Assembly (NCBI GenBank): GCA_008360975.2
Contig: CM039184.1
Location: forward strand, 54,898,797 to 54,962,796
Origin: Lichenostomus cassidix
Taxonomy: Eukaryota > Chordata > Aves > Passeriformes > Meliphagidae
Length of the DNA stretch: 64,000 bases
Reading direction: 5' to 3'
In this document: in pieces, positions 42,024-54,317 of the stretch
How positions within the stretch are numbered: position 1 is the stretch's first letter
How the letters are laid out: each line of letters opens with the position of its first letter
Notes under the pieces: model-generated
Database searches by the model: none
The model's input: only the letters and a program-made list of their open reading frames with translations
What the model was told of the DNA's origin: nothing
Position numbers and translations under genes: made by a program

Positions 42024-44417
42024 GAAGTTTAGCAGGAAGGCTGGGAGAGATGGAATGAGAAGGAATGAGAGCACACACTGTACAAGGGCTTGCTGTCAAG
42101 TCTGAACTTCATCCTGCCAACTGAGGTGATGCTTATCAGAAATGCCATTTTAGCAGGAAAGTGGTAAGAGCAAGTGTAAGCAACGTGATGATAAAGGTGT
42201 CAAACTAAGACTTTGGCAAAGATAAAAATACTGCATAAAATCCTAGCAAGAATTTAAGTTCTTAACTGATGGAAATGTGTGATCAAATTCTCTAAAAAAT
42301 CGAGATATAGTTGGATAAGAAAAAATTTAATTAATCTCAAAAAGATAGGTAATGTAAAGATACAAGAGTGAAAATTAACCATCTCAAGAATTTTAAAAAC
42401 CATAAATAGGTAAATTAGATAAAGAAGAGAAAAGCTTAAGAGCTGAACATCAACCTACTGGCTTTTTCTCCTTTATTTTGTTACAATCTGCTTCTATTAT
42501 TGGTTTTCATTCTTTTTTGGATCAACATTTTCTATGACAGCAGAAATAGTTGACATTTTGGAACCTGATAGTGAAGAATTAGAATAAACGCAGGACCTCC
42601 CAAAAGAATATGCACTAGAATGCAAAAGACTGCTGCTTTTAGGTATCAAACCACTAAAGGAAAAGATTATTTCTGAGAGTTATTCTTCTGATAGTCAAGA
42701 ATGACGATGCAGATTAGTATGATTCTCCTAATGGAGACACAGATCTGCTGGGTGAAGAAGCAAAGAAGAGAACCATATGTCACAAATCAATATCGCAGTG
42801 CTAAGAAGGTGCCCAGAATAAATGCTTACAGTTGGCAGTCTGGCCTCATTTCATCAAAAGGTGCTTGTAACAGACAGGAGGATTATTGTCCTGCACTGAG
42901 CTCAGCTTTCAAGCAGTACAATTGGCCTCATCAGTCATTAATCAAACTGATGTTGACAATACAAGTAAGCAAGCACAGTGTTTTATCAGTCTAGGACCAC
43001 TTTTTCCAAATGTGGCACAGGACACTATGTAAACAACAGAAGTGATACACATGAAAAAATGCAATGTGCTTCTACAGGGCAATCCTCATTTGAAGATCCA
43101 TGATACAAAGCAACTTTAAAGGCAGCTGATATATTTGATAATTTTAATTTTTTTCTCTGTTGGTATGCAGAGTGATGACTAATGTTGAATTATATCCTAA
43201 AATTCCATCTTATATGGAAGGAGGCAAAAACAAAGTCTGAAAAGATCTGACAAAACCCCAGTGTTTCAAGGGAAGAATGGGAATTTTCAGACAAAAGTCA
43301 TGTTACTTTGTAACTGAAGCACTTGTTATACTATTTTTATAGGAGACATAATTGATTTTTGATTGAAATCAAAGTGGCTTTTTTTTTTATTTTCCATTAG
43401 AGATAAATCTAAGCAAGTACCCTGAGCTTTTAATTGTATTTGAAAGAGGATAACAAGCACCTTTTCTAGAGAAAGAAGACATTCAAAAAATGTATTACTG
43501 ATAGCATAACTATTTTGCAAGGAGGCAAGATGCTTAAGTTTAAAATGTTATTCTCAGACATAAAAGAATTAGGTAAAATGAAAAAGAAAGTAAGTATTCT
43601 TTTTGCAGGAAGAACAGATCAGAACTCATTACATGCATCTTGTAAGAGTATAAAGTTAAACTAAGTAGAACATGAAAACCTGTAGATTTTAAGCAGTATT
43701 TAAAAACCATGCTGAATCTCTAGTCACTAAGAACTTAGACTTGCTACCAAGTAAGGAGGCACACAGTGTTGGTTGAATTTTCTGACTTTCACCTAGATTG
43801 CACAGGTCCATCAGAAATCCAACAGGAACTGCTAGTTAAAACAACATGTTTGAACTCAGTTCTACATAGTAAATTGCAGCAAATGATTAAAATTTTTCAA
43901 ATACTTTAGCTGTGCAAGTTTTACTTAAGCAAACAATTTTTTCCTCAAAACAAACAAAAAACAAGCCCTGACACATACTGCAAGGTGACTGTCCAGTTGG
44001 TTCCCTGCTTACTTAGTGTCCTTACTCCTATCAGCCCTATGCAATAAGATCTCCAGACATAAATTATACTTCATGGCTTTATATACTAAAGCTATACATG
44101 GCTATACTAGGCAATACTAAATCTTCATGCAGCTAAACAATGTTAAGCACACTGCTTCAGTATAATAAGAGGCTAAACAAGAGTAGAAAATTGCAAAATT
44201 TTACAGTCATAAAAATGAAACATAGTTGTAAAAAAGCAACAGGTTCAGTTTGAGGATATAATATTTTTTAAAATTGAAACTATTGACATTAACGGCCAAA
44301 GTTTCATTTTAAGGCGTTCCATCGATGAATGAGTCTCTTACCATGTGTTTCTTAAAGCATGTTACCAGACTAAATTATCTACAATACCTCTAGTAAGAAG
44401 CAGTAAGATCCCCTTAC

Positions 44418-44572
44418 CTCCTACATACAGCGGAGAATCAAAATTCAGAGTGGATTGCTTGGACAAATTGGTAATTATCTTGGGGCTTCCTCCATCAATA
44501 GATAAAGATAGACTCTGATCCATAGCTAGCAGCTCCACAATGTGGAAATTGCCATCATTAATTGTTTCCACA
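44418..44572 (-). CDS. SLIT2: SLIT2 exon: laminin G central part
   Basis: A 155 bp exon with acceptor TTTTGCAG and donor GTAAGG. It encodes [40 protein letters not shown] and [12 protein letters not shown]. This is close to human SLIT2 with conservative changes (AMDQ for [12 protein letters not shown] for SVDGGNPK). NLSK is a possible N-glycosylation site. The first T completes a serine codon begun by the upstream exon, and the final G starts the glycine completed by the next exon. Confidence 0.96.
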
Positions 44573-44773
44573 CTGCAAAATAAACAATATTAAACAGTTG
44601 AGGGTCTGGTTAGAACAGCTTTTTACCTTCTTCTCCTTTAAGAGTCAATAGAATTTAAGAACAGAACTTCTCTAGGAGTGCATTCTCCTGAAAAATACAT
44701 TTTTAGTTAAAACATGCACATATGTTTAAAGCAAATACAGTGTAACATCCTTTCTTCTGCATTAATGATGACA

Positions 44774-45225
44774 GGGCTGGAACACCTTTTCTATGAAGAC
44801 ACTCTGAGAGAGTTGGGGTTGTTCAGCCTGGAGAAGAGAAGAGTCTGGGGAGACATTATAGAAGCTTTTCAATACTCAAAGGGGGCTTACAAGGAAGATG
44901 GAGAGAGACTTCTTACCAGGCCCTGTAGTAACAGCACATGGGTAACTGTTTTTAACTAAAAGAGGGCAGATACAATTTGCATAGAATCTATTAAGTAGAA
45001 GAAGTGACATAAAGGGAAAGTTCTTTAATATGAGGGTGGGTTGATATGAAACACTGAGACAGGTTGCCACAGAATTTGTGGACCTGTTATTGGAAATGTT
45101 CAGGATCAGGTTGGATGGGGCTTTGTACAACTTAATCTAGTGGAAGCTGTTTCTGCCCATAACAAAGGTGGAACTAGGTGATTGCTAAAGGTCCCTTCAA
45201 ACCTAAACCATTATGTGAGTCTAAA
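44774..45225 (+). mobile_element. CR1 retroposon, 3' part
   Basis: The CR1 3' region is recognisable in order: GGTTGTTCAGCCTGGAGAAG, GACTTCTTACCAGGCCCTGT, CAGGTTGGATGGGGCTTTG, then GTGGAACTAGGTGATTGCTA and AAGGTCCCTTCAAACC, ending with a decayed tail. It is antisense to SLIT2 and begins about 200 bp upstream of the exon at 44418-44572. The ORF at 44714-44959 is a decayed, out-of-context piece of it. Confidence 0.85.
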
Positions 45226-47698
45226 ATTACTTCAAGATGGTATTTGCAAGCAAGTCTGTATGTATTCTACGTTTAGCAGAGTATTGGGTTTACGTATCTT
45301 GAAGTAGAAAGACCTGAGTCAACTCCAGTGATACATAAATCTGCCATTTCATGGAATATGGAATTGCATCTAACTTTAGTCCTGCCAGACAAAATCATCT
45401 CATTGGTCCAGACAGTTCCACTGACACTAGCAATAAAGTTATTGTTATCTTTATTGGGCATGGTTATTTAAGTGTGTTCAGCTTTTGGCTAGTACAGTGA
45501 ATATTAATATCGTATTATTTTTTTCTCGTCTACATATACCATTTCCTTCTGCTTACTAACAAGATATGAACTCACTAGCAGAAGAATTCCTGAAGAATGT
45601 CAAGCAGAAAATGCTTGTTTCAAGCATGGTGCTCCCCCTGCATAAGGAGAAGTCTACTCATGATAGTACAAGAAATGGCTGCCTTTGCTTAGCAGCCTCA
45701 ATATCTACATAGCAAGTGCTTAGGTGCAGGAACTACTCTGTGCTTGAACACAGTTTAAGCACACTAGAGAAGGAAGAATATCATTACTCAGTTTTGGGAC
45801 TGAATATATCATTGTACTTGCATAACTTGTCGTCCATTTTCCACTGGAGAAATAGAGTATATTGAATAAATGCATGGAAGATGTGAGCTGTAGTCCAGAG
45901 ACCAGACATTAAAAGCATTCCATGAAAGCCTTTATTTATTTCAGGACACCATCAAATAAGTGAGCTTAAGCCTTTGGAAAAAGTTATTTAAATGAAGCAA
46001 TTGTGTGATAGCCTGAAATGGACTGAACAGTCACACAGTCAATTAGCTCTTCTCATTGAGAAAGCAGGATAGCTGAAAGAGATTAGGTTCCTAAATCTCA
46101 AGGCAAAAACCAAGCAAATTACCTTAAAACATCCTTAGTGATGTTTTAATTAAGCTAACTGCTTTTGTCCTGGAACAGATCAGCAGCACACATGGTCATT
46201 CACAACTGTTACACAGTAAATAGCTTCTTAGCCATTTATTACCAACTCTCTGTGAACAGCCTCTGCTCACTGGGGATCAAAGATCTGCACGGAAGCATGC
46301 ATGCTTTACATACACCCAGCTCTATGTGGAAGTGCAAACACATGACAGAGCAGACACTGGCACAATAAACACTTTATGGGGGCTAGCAGGATGAGGACTG
46401 CCAGTTTCCATGGGGGGAAAGGAAATGCTCAGGGTTCATCATTCCTAAAGAGCAAGATTTATTCAAGGTATCAAGAGGTTTGTTTGCTGTGATCAAGCAA
46501 TATAAAAGATGCCACGATTAAGTTATTTAATACATTTCCATGAATCCAGGAAAAAAAAGTGCTAAAAAGTCAAAGTGCATATGACTTCTTGACTTCAGGA
46601 AGCAAGAAACCCTAATATAATGTTCTTGTTTCAAGAAAACTTATTTTACAACTTATCAACCTCTAACACAATAGTATTTAAAAGAATAAGGAGCAACACA
46701 GAAAATGTACTTTTATAGCAAGAGGTCATTCCAGGGGTATAGAAACCATAATGTGTAAAGGGAATGTGTCTCTGATAAGAGTGGTTATTAAAAGCCTCTG
46801 GTTTAAACTGTTTTACTGGTAAAAATTTACTGCAGAAAGAGGAGCCTTCCTAGGTAAGGGTGGTTTAAATTGAAGCGGAAATAAACTCAAGGCATATCTG
46901 CAATATTTCCTGCCAATGCACTTACATTACTTCTAGCCCATTTCCCATTGGAGATATGAGAGCTGAATGCATAGATCCTAATGAAAAGCTGTATGAAGAA
47001 CTGATTTAAGGCTTCTAGTATTCTGTAGGAGAAAATGATCTGGGAAGAAATATTCCTGTATTTCCAATAAATATATGATGAAACGTAGTTTACTGAATGA
47101 AAAGGTTTTTTTTTCTTTCGTGTAGAAAACAGTTAACATTTTAAAGTGGATTTCCAGATGGAACAAAACACAAGTGGATCAAATTTTTCGAAATAACCAT
47201 TTCCAATGAGTGAATATTATTTATTGGTCTTGGCAGTGCCATCATCTTGTTTCTCAGATTGACTGATGAGTGCTTTTGGGATGATGGCTCTTTCTGCAGT
47301 CAGTTCCCATTGGTAAAGCAGTTGGCTTAGAAAAAATGAAGGGAGTGAAGGGAGGAGAGAAACAAAAGGGAGGGACTAAAGGAAGGACTGTAAACATTCC
47401 AGGAGACAGCTTTAAAAGTAACAAAGCTACAGAAACACAACATGCAATGAATGGATGCAAAGAAGGCAAAGACCTTAAAAAGGGCAGGAAATATCACTAA
47501 GATCCTAGGAGGGTAAAATGGTAAGAACTAGAAATGATGAGGGGATTAGAGTATAATGTGTAAAAGATCCTGTGCTACAGCATATTCCTTTCTAGAACCT
47601 TAAATAGCAATCAAAGAGTATGCAATTTGGAGAGCTATCACCAGATGAACTTATATACCTATATACAAGTGTAGAAATGTATATACAGCTTCCAAAAT

Positions 47699-48080
47699 AG
47701 AATCATGAAATCATCGAATCATTTAAGTTAGAAAAGACCTCCAAGATCATCAAGTCCAACAACTAAACCAGGACTGCTGAGTTCACCAGCAAATATTGTC
47801 CCTAAGCACCACATCTACACATCTTTTAAATACCTCCATGAATGGTGACTACACCACTTCCCTGGGCAGCCTGTTCCAGTGCTCGACAACCCTTTACATG
47901 AAGAAATTTTTCCTAATATCCAATCCAAGCCTCTCCTAGTGCAACTCAAGGCCTTTTCCTCTTGTGCTATTGCTTGTTGCTAGTGAGAAGTGTCTGACCC
48001 ACACCTGGCTAGGAGATCCTTTCACACAATTGTGGAAAGACATAAGGTATGCCCTCAGCCTTTCCTCAACAGCAGAAGAC
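47699..48080 (-). mobile_element. CR1 retroposon, 3' part
   Basis: It starts with the reversed tail (GAATCATGAAATCATCGAAT), then AAGACCTCCAAGATCATCAA, CTTCCCTGGGCAGCCTGTTC and CCTTTTCCTCTTGTGCTATT. The well-kept wording suggests a younger copy than the others in this window. It is in the same orientation as SLIT2. Confidence 0.9.
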
Positions 48081-50000
48081 TTCATTACAGTTGTACTATT
48101 AAATGAAAGTTTCCAAATATCTCAGAAACTCACCATCATGCTTATTTGAAATGAAATGGAGGTTAATAACAGTAACAACAATAATTGAAACAAAAATAAT
48201 AACACCAAAAGTATGTATCTGCTTCACTGAACAAGTGTGTCACTCTGTAATATGTCACTGCGTTTCCCATCCCTTTCTTCACTACACTTGCATTCTTCAT
48301 TTGTCACATAATTCAAAAGAGATTATCAACTCTGTAGGGGAGATACTTATTGTTTTGTAATAGTAACCTAATTTGGACTGTTTGTTAACTGGTCACTTTG
48401 TTATTAAGTCCTTCCATGTTTATGGCTTTTTTTTTTGTGTGCAAGTACTGTTTTTCAATCTTTCTCTAGAAAACTATAATGGACAAGTTTAAATCACCAG
48501 TATTTATTGTATTCCACTAATGCTAGAAAAAGCATTAAATTTATGATAAGGAAAGATATGTTTTGAATGAAAAGAAGAATTCTAGATAGATTAAACAAAT
48601 GGGAGCCAAAATAACTTGGAACTGCATATGACCCTCATTCCTGTTGCTTCCTATTCTCAGACAGATATACCTATCAAAATAAAAATCAAAAAAAATAGTT
48701 AAACTCATGGAAAAACAATCTAAACTTCTTGTTTAGCCCTACCCCAGAAAGAAAAGAAAAATAATATTATCTCGAATTGCGGTAGTTTGGAAAAGTGAAA
48801 ATGTATACAATTGAAATACATATACTATTTCTACATGTTAAACCATTTCATGAAATTGTAAGGAAATCTTATGAAATACATACGACATAAAAAAAATAAA
48901 ATAAGCAATTTTAAGATGCCTATTGGGTATGTTTTTTCTAAACAGCTTTATATTGTATTTTATAGGCTTTTTTTTTGTGTGTGTGGAATATTTTAAGTAA
49001 TCTACTAAAACAATAGTGGTACTGTTACCTAACAGGGTTTAACATTGTTTCACTGCTGTATATACTTAAGGTTTTGATTTTATATTGCCATAGGAGTACA
49101 ATCACTTATAAAAATAATTTGTTTTCAGTGAAATGTGCCTAATAGAAGGCAGAACAGCGTCACTGTTACAAACTCTAGAAAGCAAATATACACTATATAT
49201 AATTTTACAACACAAAAGGTGTAAATACAGCAAAAAGAAGATTCAAGAAAAACTGATTTAATATTTCCTTTTTACTTCTGAAAATAGTTTTAGCACCGAG
49301 AGGTCTGTCAAGGCAGCAAGTAATGCCTGTTGTCATTCTGCTCACTCTTGCAATGTCTGTCTGCAAATTGTTATGAAATTATATAATACCTCCCAAAAAA
49401 TTCAGGTGATAATTTTTCAGAGAACCAGAGAAATTTGATTTTTAAAAAACCCTCAAAAATTATGCTCCAGGAACAGCTGTGGATTCTGTCTCTTAATGGT
49501 TTTGGAAGCAAAAGCCATTTCTTTTTCAAGGTTAGTGCCTTTTTTCAGAATCAAGTTTTTAGCTTTCTCTTCACTTTCCAGGGAAAAGTCTCAGATTATA
49601 CGACCTCCTAACACAGAAGAAAAGAGAAGTTTCTATTTAATTTCTGCTTGTACAGTATAGTTTTTCATTTTACTCAGCACACTAGGAAATTATTTGGCAG
49701 TTACAACAAAGAAAATACTCCCCTGCCACATGTGAGCGTAACACAAATGTATAAATATTCTGCTGAAAGCTGACTCTTATTCCGCTTTAATGCATCAAAT
49801 AATATATTATCTTTCTGACATATCTGTATTAGAGTTACTTGCCAAGACAAAATCACATCTTTTGGCAAGAGGTTTTAAGTGTCTGATCATACATTCATTT
49901 GCATGTATTACTTTTAGCCATCTATTAAAAGATGTGACTTTCATATAAGGAATGGATATAGGTTTTGTTTCAGTTTGAAATGTGTCTCATCCAGGTTCAC

Positions 50001-50131
50001 CTGTAGATAGCAGAGGCTGGATATGATCCTGTGTCATAGCTGACCCTCACTCTACCCCGGTACAGTTCCACTGCTATGTGATCTTTATCGCCTTTGTAGA
50101 GCAGGATCCCACTGTCTTCATCTGTAGCAAC
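50001..50131 (-). CDS. SLIT2: SLIT2 exon: laminin G N-terminal half
   Basis: A 131 bp exon with acceptor TTTTAACTAG and donor GTGAAC. It encodes [20 protein letters not shown] and [20 protein letters not shown] and AIY plus two bases of serine. It matches human [35 protein letters not shown]. It begins exactly at a codon and has no ATG, so it is easily missed by ORF finders. Confidence 0.96.
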
Positions 50132-50468
50132 CTAGTTAAAAGAAAGAAATAGTAAGAAAGAACTAAAATTAAGTTTTTATTCAAAATGAGGTATTAAGCG
50201 GATCTCTGCATTTACTGCCATAGCCTGTTACTTCATTATAAAATTCTTTCTTGAAGGACAACCTGACAAAACTCTTTCTCTTCCTATCAATAAATCCCTC
50301 TACTTCAATATGAATATAGAGTTATTGCATTAACTCTTCTAGATTTTTAGCTCAAACTCTAAAAGTTCTTTAAGCAAGCCAATGACAACTTTAGTTTGTT
50401 TTCAACATCATGAAAAGTAATTTACTCTCTTTTCCAGAAAAGAGAATCTACAACAAAAGCAAACTTAC
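50132..50468 (-). other. SLIT2: SLIT2 intron, 337 bp
   Basis: Short intron with donor GTAAGT and acceptor AACTAG. No other element is visible. Confidence 0.9.
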
Positions 50469-50709
50469 CTGAAGAGTGATATTGGTTTGTGGGTGTATTT
50501 TAGCTGAAGGGATTTGCAGATAGGATTCTTTGTTGATGAAATTTATACTAATCAACTTCTCACATTTCTCACCCTGGTAGCCTGATAAACACTGACAGAT
50601 TGGTTCACTCTCTTTTACGATACACTGGGCTCCATTTTGACATTCGTAATTATCACAAGGGCTGGTGCGAGGTAGAACCATTGGTGGTGAAAACTCACAA
50701 AACAAGCCA
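50469..50709 (-). CDS. SLIT2: SLIT2 exon: EGF5 end, proteolytic site, EGF6, laminin G start
   Basis: A 241 bp exon with acceptor TTTCATTTAG and donor GTAAGT. It encodes [60 protein letters not shown] and [23 protein letters not shown]6 has six cysteines. The linker [11 protein letters not shown] matches the human sequence at the known cleavage point between Arg and Thr, which yields the SLIT2-N and SLIT2-C fragments. The bond lies between codons at 50667-50669 and 50664-50666. NITL is a possible N-glycosylation site. Confidence 0.97.
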
Positions 50710-50801
50710 CTAAATGAAAATGGAAAAAAATCAGTATTTCCAAGAAAAACCAGCTTTGACAGAAGACATACATGTTTGTACTGCCTTCAGATCCTCCTCA
50801 C
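50710..50801 (-). other. SLIT2: SLIT2 mini-intron, 92 bp
   Basis: Between two EGF exons. Its donor is GTGAGG and its acceptor TTTCATTTAG. This is by far the shortest intron in the window, close to the lower limit for vertebrate introns. Confidence 0.93.
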
Positions 50802-50939
50802 CTGTATCCTTCTGGGCAAATACACGTATATCCATTAACTGCATCAGTGCACTGTGCTCCATTTTTACATTTGTTGTCCTGGCAGTCATCAAAGTCAATA
50901 TCACAATGTTCACCTACATATCCAGGTGTGCAATCACAT
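50802..50939 (-). CDS. SLIT2: SLIT2 exon: EGF4 end and EGF5
   Basis: A 138 bp exon with acceptor TGTTTAACAG and donor GTGAGG. It encodes [40 protein letters not shown] and CPEGYS. DIDFDDC...N-G-Y-TC is the calcium-binding EGF pattern. It is almost identical to human SLIT2 (GAQC for GAHC). Plus-strand ORFs across it are shadows. Confidence 0.96.
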
Positions 50940-52757
50940 CTGTTAAACAGGAATGCAAACAGGATAGCACAGTGCCTTTAAAAGGTACAGTGTGATTATG
51001 ACAAAGTTAAGGAACTATTGAATCGTTCAAAAATCAAGAAAGAAGAGGCATTATGTTAGTGTGCAAAAACTGTATAGCTTAATCATATTATAAGGTGGGG
51101 AATTTACATATGCAATGAAAACAGGTTTTCTAGTGAAAATGTTTACACACCTGCCATTATATTAAAGAACTGTGTATAAATCTAGAGAGCCCTCATGAAT
51201 AATTCTGACAGTTTTTAGAATTTATGAGCAATGCAGAATGTTACAGGATGTTGTATGTGGCTGCAAACACTAAACATAATCAATACGCTTAGCTGGTGAA
51301 ACTGAGACAAATAATCCAAGGCTCATGCTGATGGTTATTTTCTTTGTCAGCTGAACAGCTATGAATGGAGCAATGGTCCATTCATACAGCTCAAAGGTTA
51401 TGCATAATTTTCCCCCTTAAGTTCCACAAGTCTGATTCTGCTCTCCCTGAATCCCCACTGAACTAGAAATGGTACATCCTCAAGAGAGTATGTAATGATT
51501 TTTGGTTTGTTTGGGTTTTTTCCATGTGCAACTCTCATGGCATTTCTTCAGGGAATTCTCATATATATAAGACTGAGTGAATGCCCAGATCTCTGTGAAA
51601 AAATAATGGAAAAGATTACAAATCCATGCAGCCACATGATATCATGATATCTTTTTTGATTAAGACATCTTTAGTTGATTTAATTAGATCTTATGATTTC
51701 CTCCTTGGTGTTATTTCTTTTAGTACCTAAAATTTGCTCTGAGCTGGCAAGAGTGATTTTAAATAGTCCTGTAACTTTAAATTTTGTACTTCAATCAAAT
51801 ATGTCTCATTTTTTATTCAACATGTGTGAATAAGAAAAGGGAAAAAGACTATAAAGCATGCTATTAAAAATCTGAGATACATTCTTGAAGTATACTGCAT
51901 GTGCTATTTTCTGATTTAAAACCTCAGAAAGTAACAGGAAAGATTAATGAACTAGGCAGTAAAGTATAAGACAATAAACTTTGTTTATTGAAAAACAAAC
52001 ATAATGCACATAAAAAACCAACATAATGCACAACAGAAACCCAACAAATTTTGTATTTTCCAGTTGAAAACTATCAACTTAATTTCACATTCAATTGAAT
52101 ATTTAGTATTTTTTGCCATATTTTAAATAAAATGTCATTTCATAAGTAGTGGGAATGATAATAAATAATCTGATTTTATCACAAAAGCATGCTATGAATA
52201 AAACAGGTACTTGTGAGAACAATTTAAAGCTGCAGGTTTCCTGTATTTATTAACTTAAAGCCTATTAAAACAACTTTAGATTATGCAGACTAATTAATCA
52301 TTATAAGAATAAGGTGTAATTAAAGATTAGCTTTCCTGGGGAGGGACTTCTTTACTTTATACCTTCCAGTGTGCCTTCCTAATAATCTCTTTCAAAATTA
52401 CTTCTCTAAAAGCAATATAATTATTTCACTTCAATTATATGCAATTATTTTCCTACTGCCCCAGCTCCTGAATGGGTTTTGTATATACAATCATAAAGAT
52501 TACCCTGTGTTTCTATTTAAAATCTGGTTGGAATTAGAACTGTTAAGGATCAGTAAAATTCAGTAAGACACATTAAAGGTAATTATGCAGCTTTACATAA
52601 AAATAGTTGCCTGTACTGCCATAATACTTAATAATAATAAAAATCAGTACTTTGAGAACTGAGTTGGCTTCCACTTAAACAGAAGGCAAGGAAACTAAAC
52701 CGGATAGAAAAATACAGATTTCGGTTCAGTTGGACTCTAACAATATTTCAGACTTAC
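50940..52757 (-). other. SLIT2: SLIT2 intron, 1.8 kb
   Basis: Very AT-rich, containing a short imperfect direct repeat (AACATAATGCACA twice at 51989-52001 and 52020-52032). No other element seen. Confidence 0.88.
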
Positions 52758-52851
52758 TTGTATCCTTTGGGTGTCAAGATACACTTGGAATCATGCTGGC
52801 AAGGATTCAGGTTTTGGGCACAGAAATCTAATTTCTCCTCACAGAGTTCAC
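52758..52851 (-). CDS. SLIT2: SLIT2 exon: EGF3 end and EGF4
   Basis: A 94 bp exon with acceptor ATATTTCAG and donor GTAAGT. It encodes [20 protein letters not shown] and [11 protein letters not shown]. It matches human [31 protein letters not shown] with two conservative changes. It is too short and phase-shifted for simple ORF detection and was found from splice signals and homology. Confidence 0.95.
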
Positions 52852-54290
52852 CTGAAATATAATGTATGTTGTCAATTCAGTGAAAATATCACAGTGACCT
52901 GAAAATATCAGTGAATAGAATTTTAAAAGCAATAGCTACAAATTCATTTGCCAACACTGAAATACGCATACTTCTTTGTATATAAAAATAAATACCTTTA
53001 TAATAAATACTAATTAATAAGTAGTAATACAAAAATAATAACAATAAATAATAATATACCTGGTAACTCCTTTATAAAACAATATCAAGTTCAAACTCTA
53101 TAATCTATCCATGGGTATAAATGATAATTTTGTATTTTTTTTCATTTACAATATTTACCTAGCTCTGCTATATAGGAACACTAATGATTGAAAGTCTTCT
53201 CACTAGAACAAAAAAGCCATCAATATGATTTTCTCTTACTTATCTCTAAGCACATTATGCACAGAAACACCCAGGTTTGCACTATCACTATAAGTAATCT
53301 ATTACCTGAAAAAAAACCTGTTACTATCACTGCATGTCAATACAATTCCAATTATCCAAAAATGAAAACTTGTTTTCTACTTTTCCTTAAACATGACTCT
53401 CCATTTTTTGCATTTGTTAATGTACCATAATTATCTATAATCTGTTCTGTGTAAAGAAAAGAGAAAAATAATCTAGGTAAAATACCTATGCTTCCTTGCT
53501 GATAGAGGCGGTGGCTCTAATCTCCAAAATGGGTTATAATCTAAAGGGTATTTTAATATGGTTAAAAATTATCTTATTTGCAACTTTATGAAAAGGAAAC
53601 ACAGATTTGTAAACAGAGCAACAAGGTCTTGTTCTCTGACTAACTAATGAGATGATACCATGGATCGGGCACTCGCTAAGATTGTAATCACTGGTTTGTA
53701 AGGTAGATATACTTATTCCAGCATCCATATGAAGAATAAATGTATAATAAAGAGGTATAAACCCTGTGTGCTGAATTCAGGGACTGACATGTCCATCAGA
53801 CTGTGAAACTATGGAAGGATTAGGGCTGTCCCTTGTCCTTCATCCAGTAATAAAACCTGAGCTGGCAAGCAAAGAGAAGTAGAACTGTACATTATAGTGA
53901 CAAAGAAAAGAGCAGAAGAAAGGAATGAATGATCAGACACTTTCATTGCTCAAACTGAACTTGTCTTCAACGAGGCAATATTTGGTATCAGTCAGTTTTC
54001 CTGAGCTGAGCATGGCAGTGACTTGCAGTGTAATGGACAAACAAAAACTTCAAAAGAGCTGAGGAATAGTCTGTATTAAAGCAAGAACAGAGGAAAAGGC
54101 AAAACTGAAGCAGGAGCAAAGATGGTTATGCCAGTTAAAAACACAACTGAAACATGTATACTAAGTGCCATACGACATGGGATCTTAAAAAATGAGATGA
54201 CAAGTCAGAAAACAGCTAGACAAGTATTTCTCAGCCATTCAAAAGATCTAGATTGGTTCTACACAAAGGTTTGGTGGGTTTTTTTTAAAG

Positions 54291-54317
54291 ATAAATAAGT
54301 AAATAAATAAATAAATA
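54291..54317. repeat. (AAAT)n microsatellite
   Basis: About six AAAT units, one of them altered by a single base change, in a SLIT2 intron. Confidence 0.9.

Larger units (their letters stand above)
38380..44417 (-). other. SLIT2: SLIT2 intron holding an ERVL-like LTR
   Basis: A 6.0 kb intron. The LTR at about 39726-40787 is on the opposite strand. A GA-rich low-complexity run is at 41967-42023. The rest is unremarkable AT-rich sequence. Confidence 0.88.
44573..50000 (-). other. SLIT2: SLIT2 intron with two CR1 fragments
   Basis: A 5.4 kb intron containing CR1 pieces at about 44774-45225 (plus) and 47699-48080 (minus). The rest holds only AT-rich sequence. The 61- to 85-codon ORFs inside are chance or lie within CR1. 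Confidence 0.85.
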
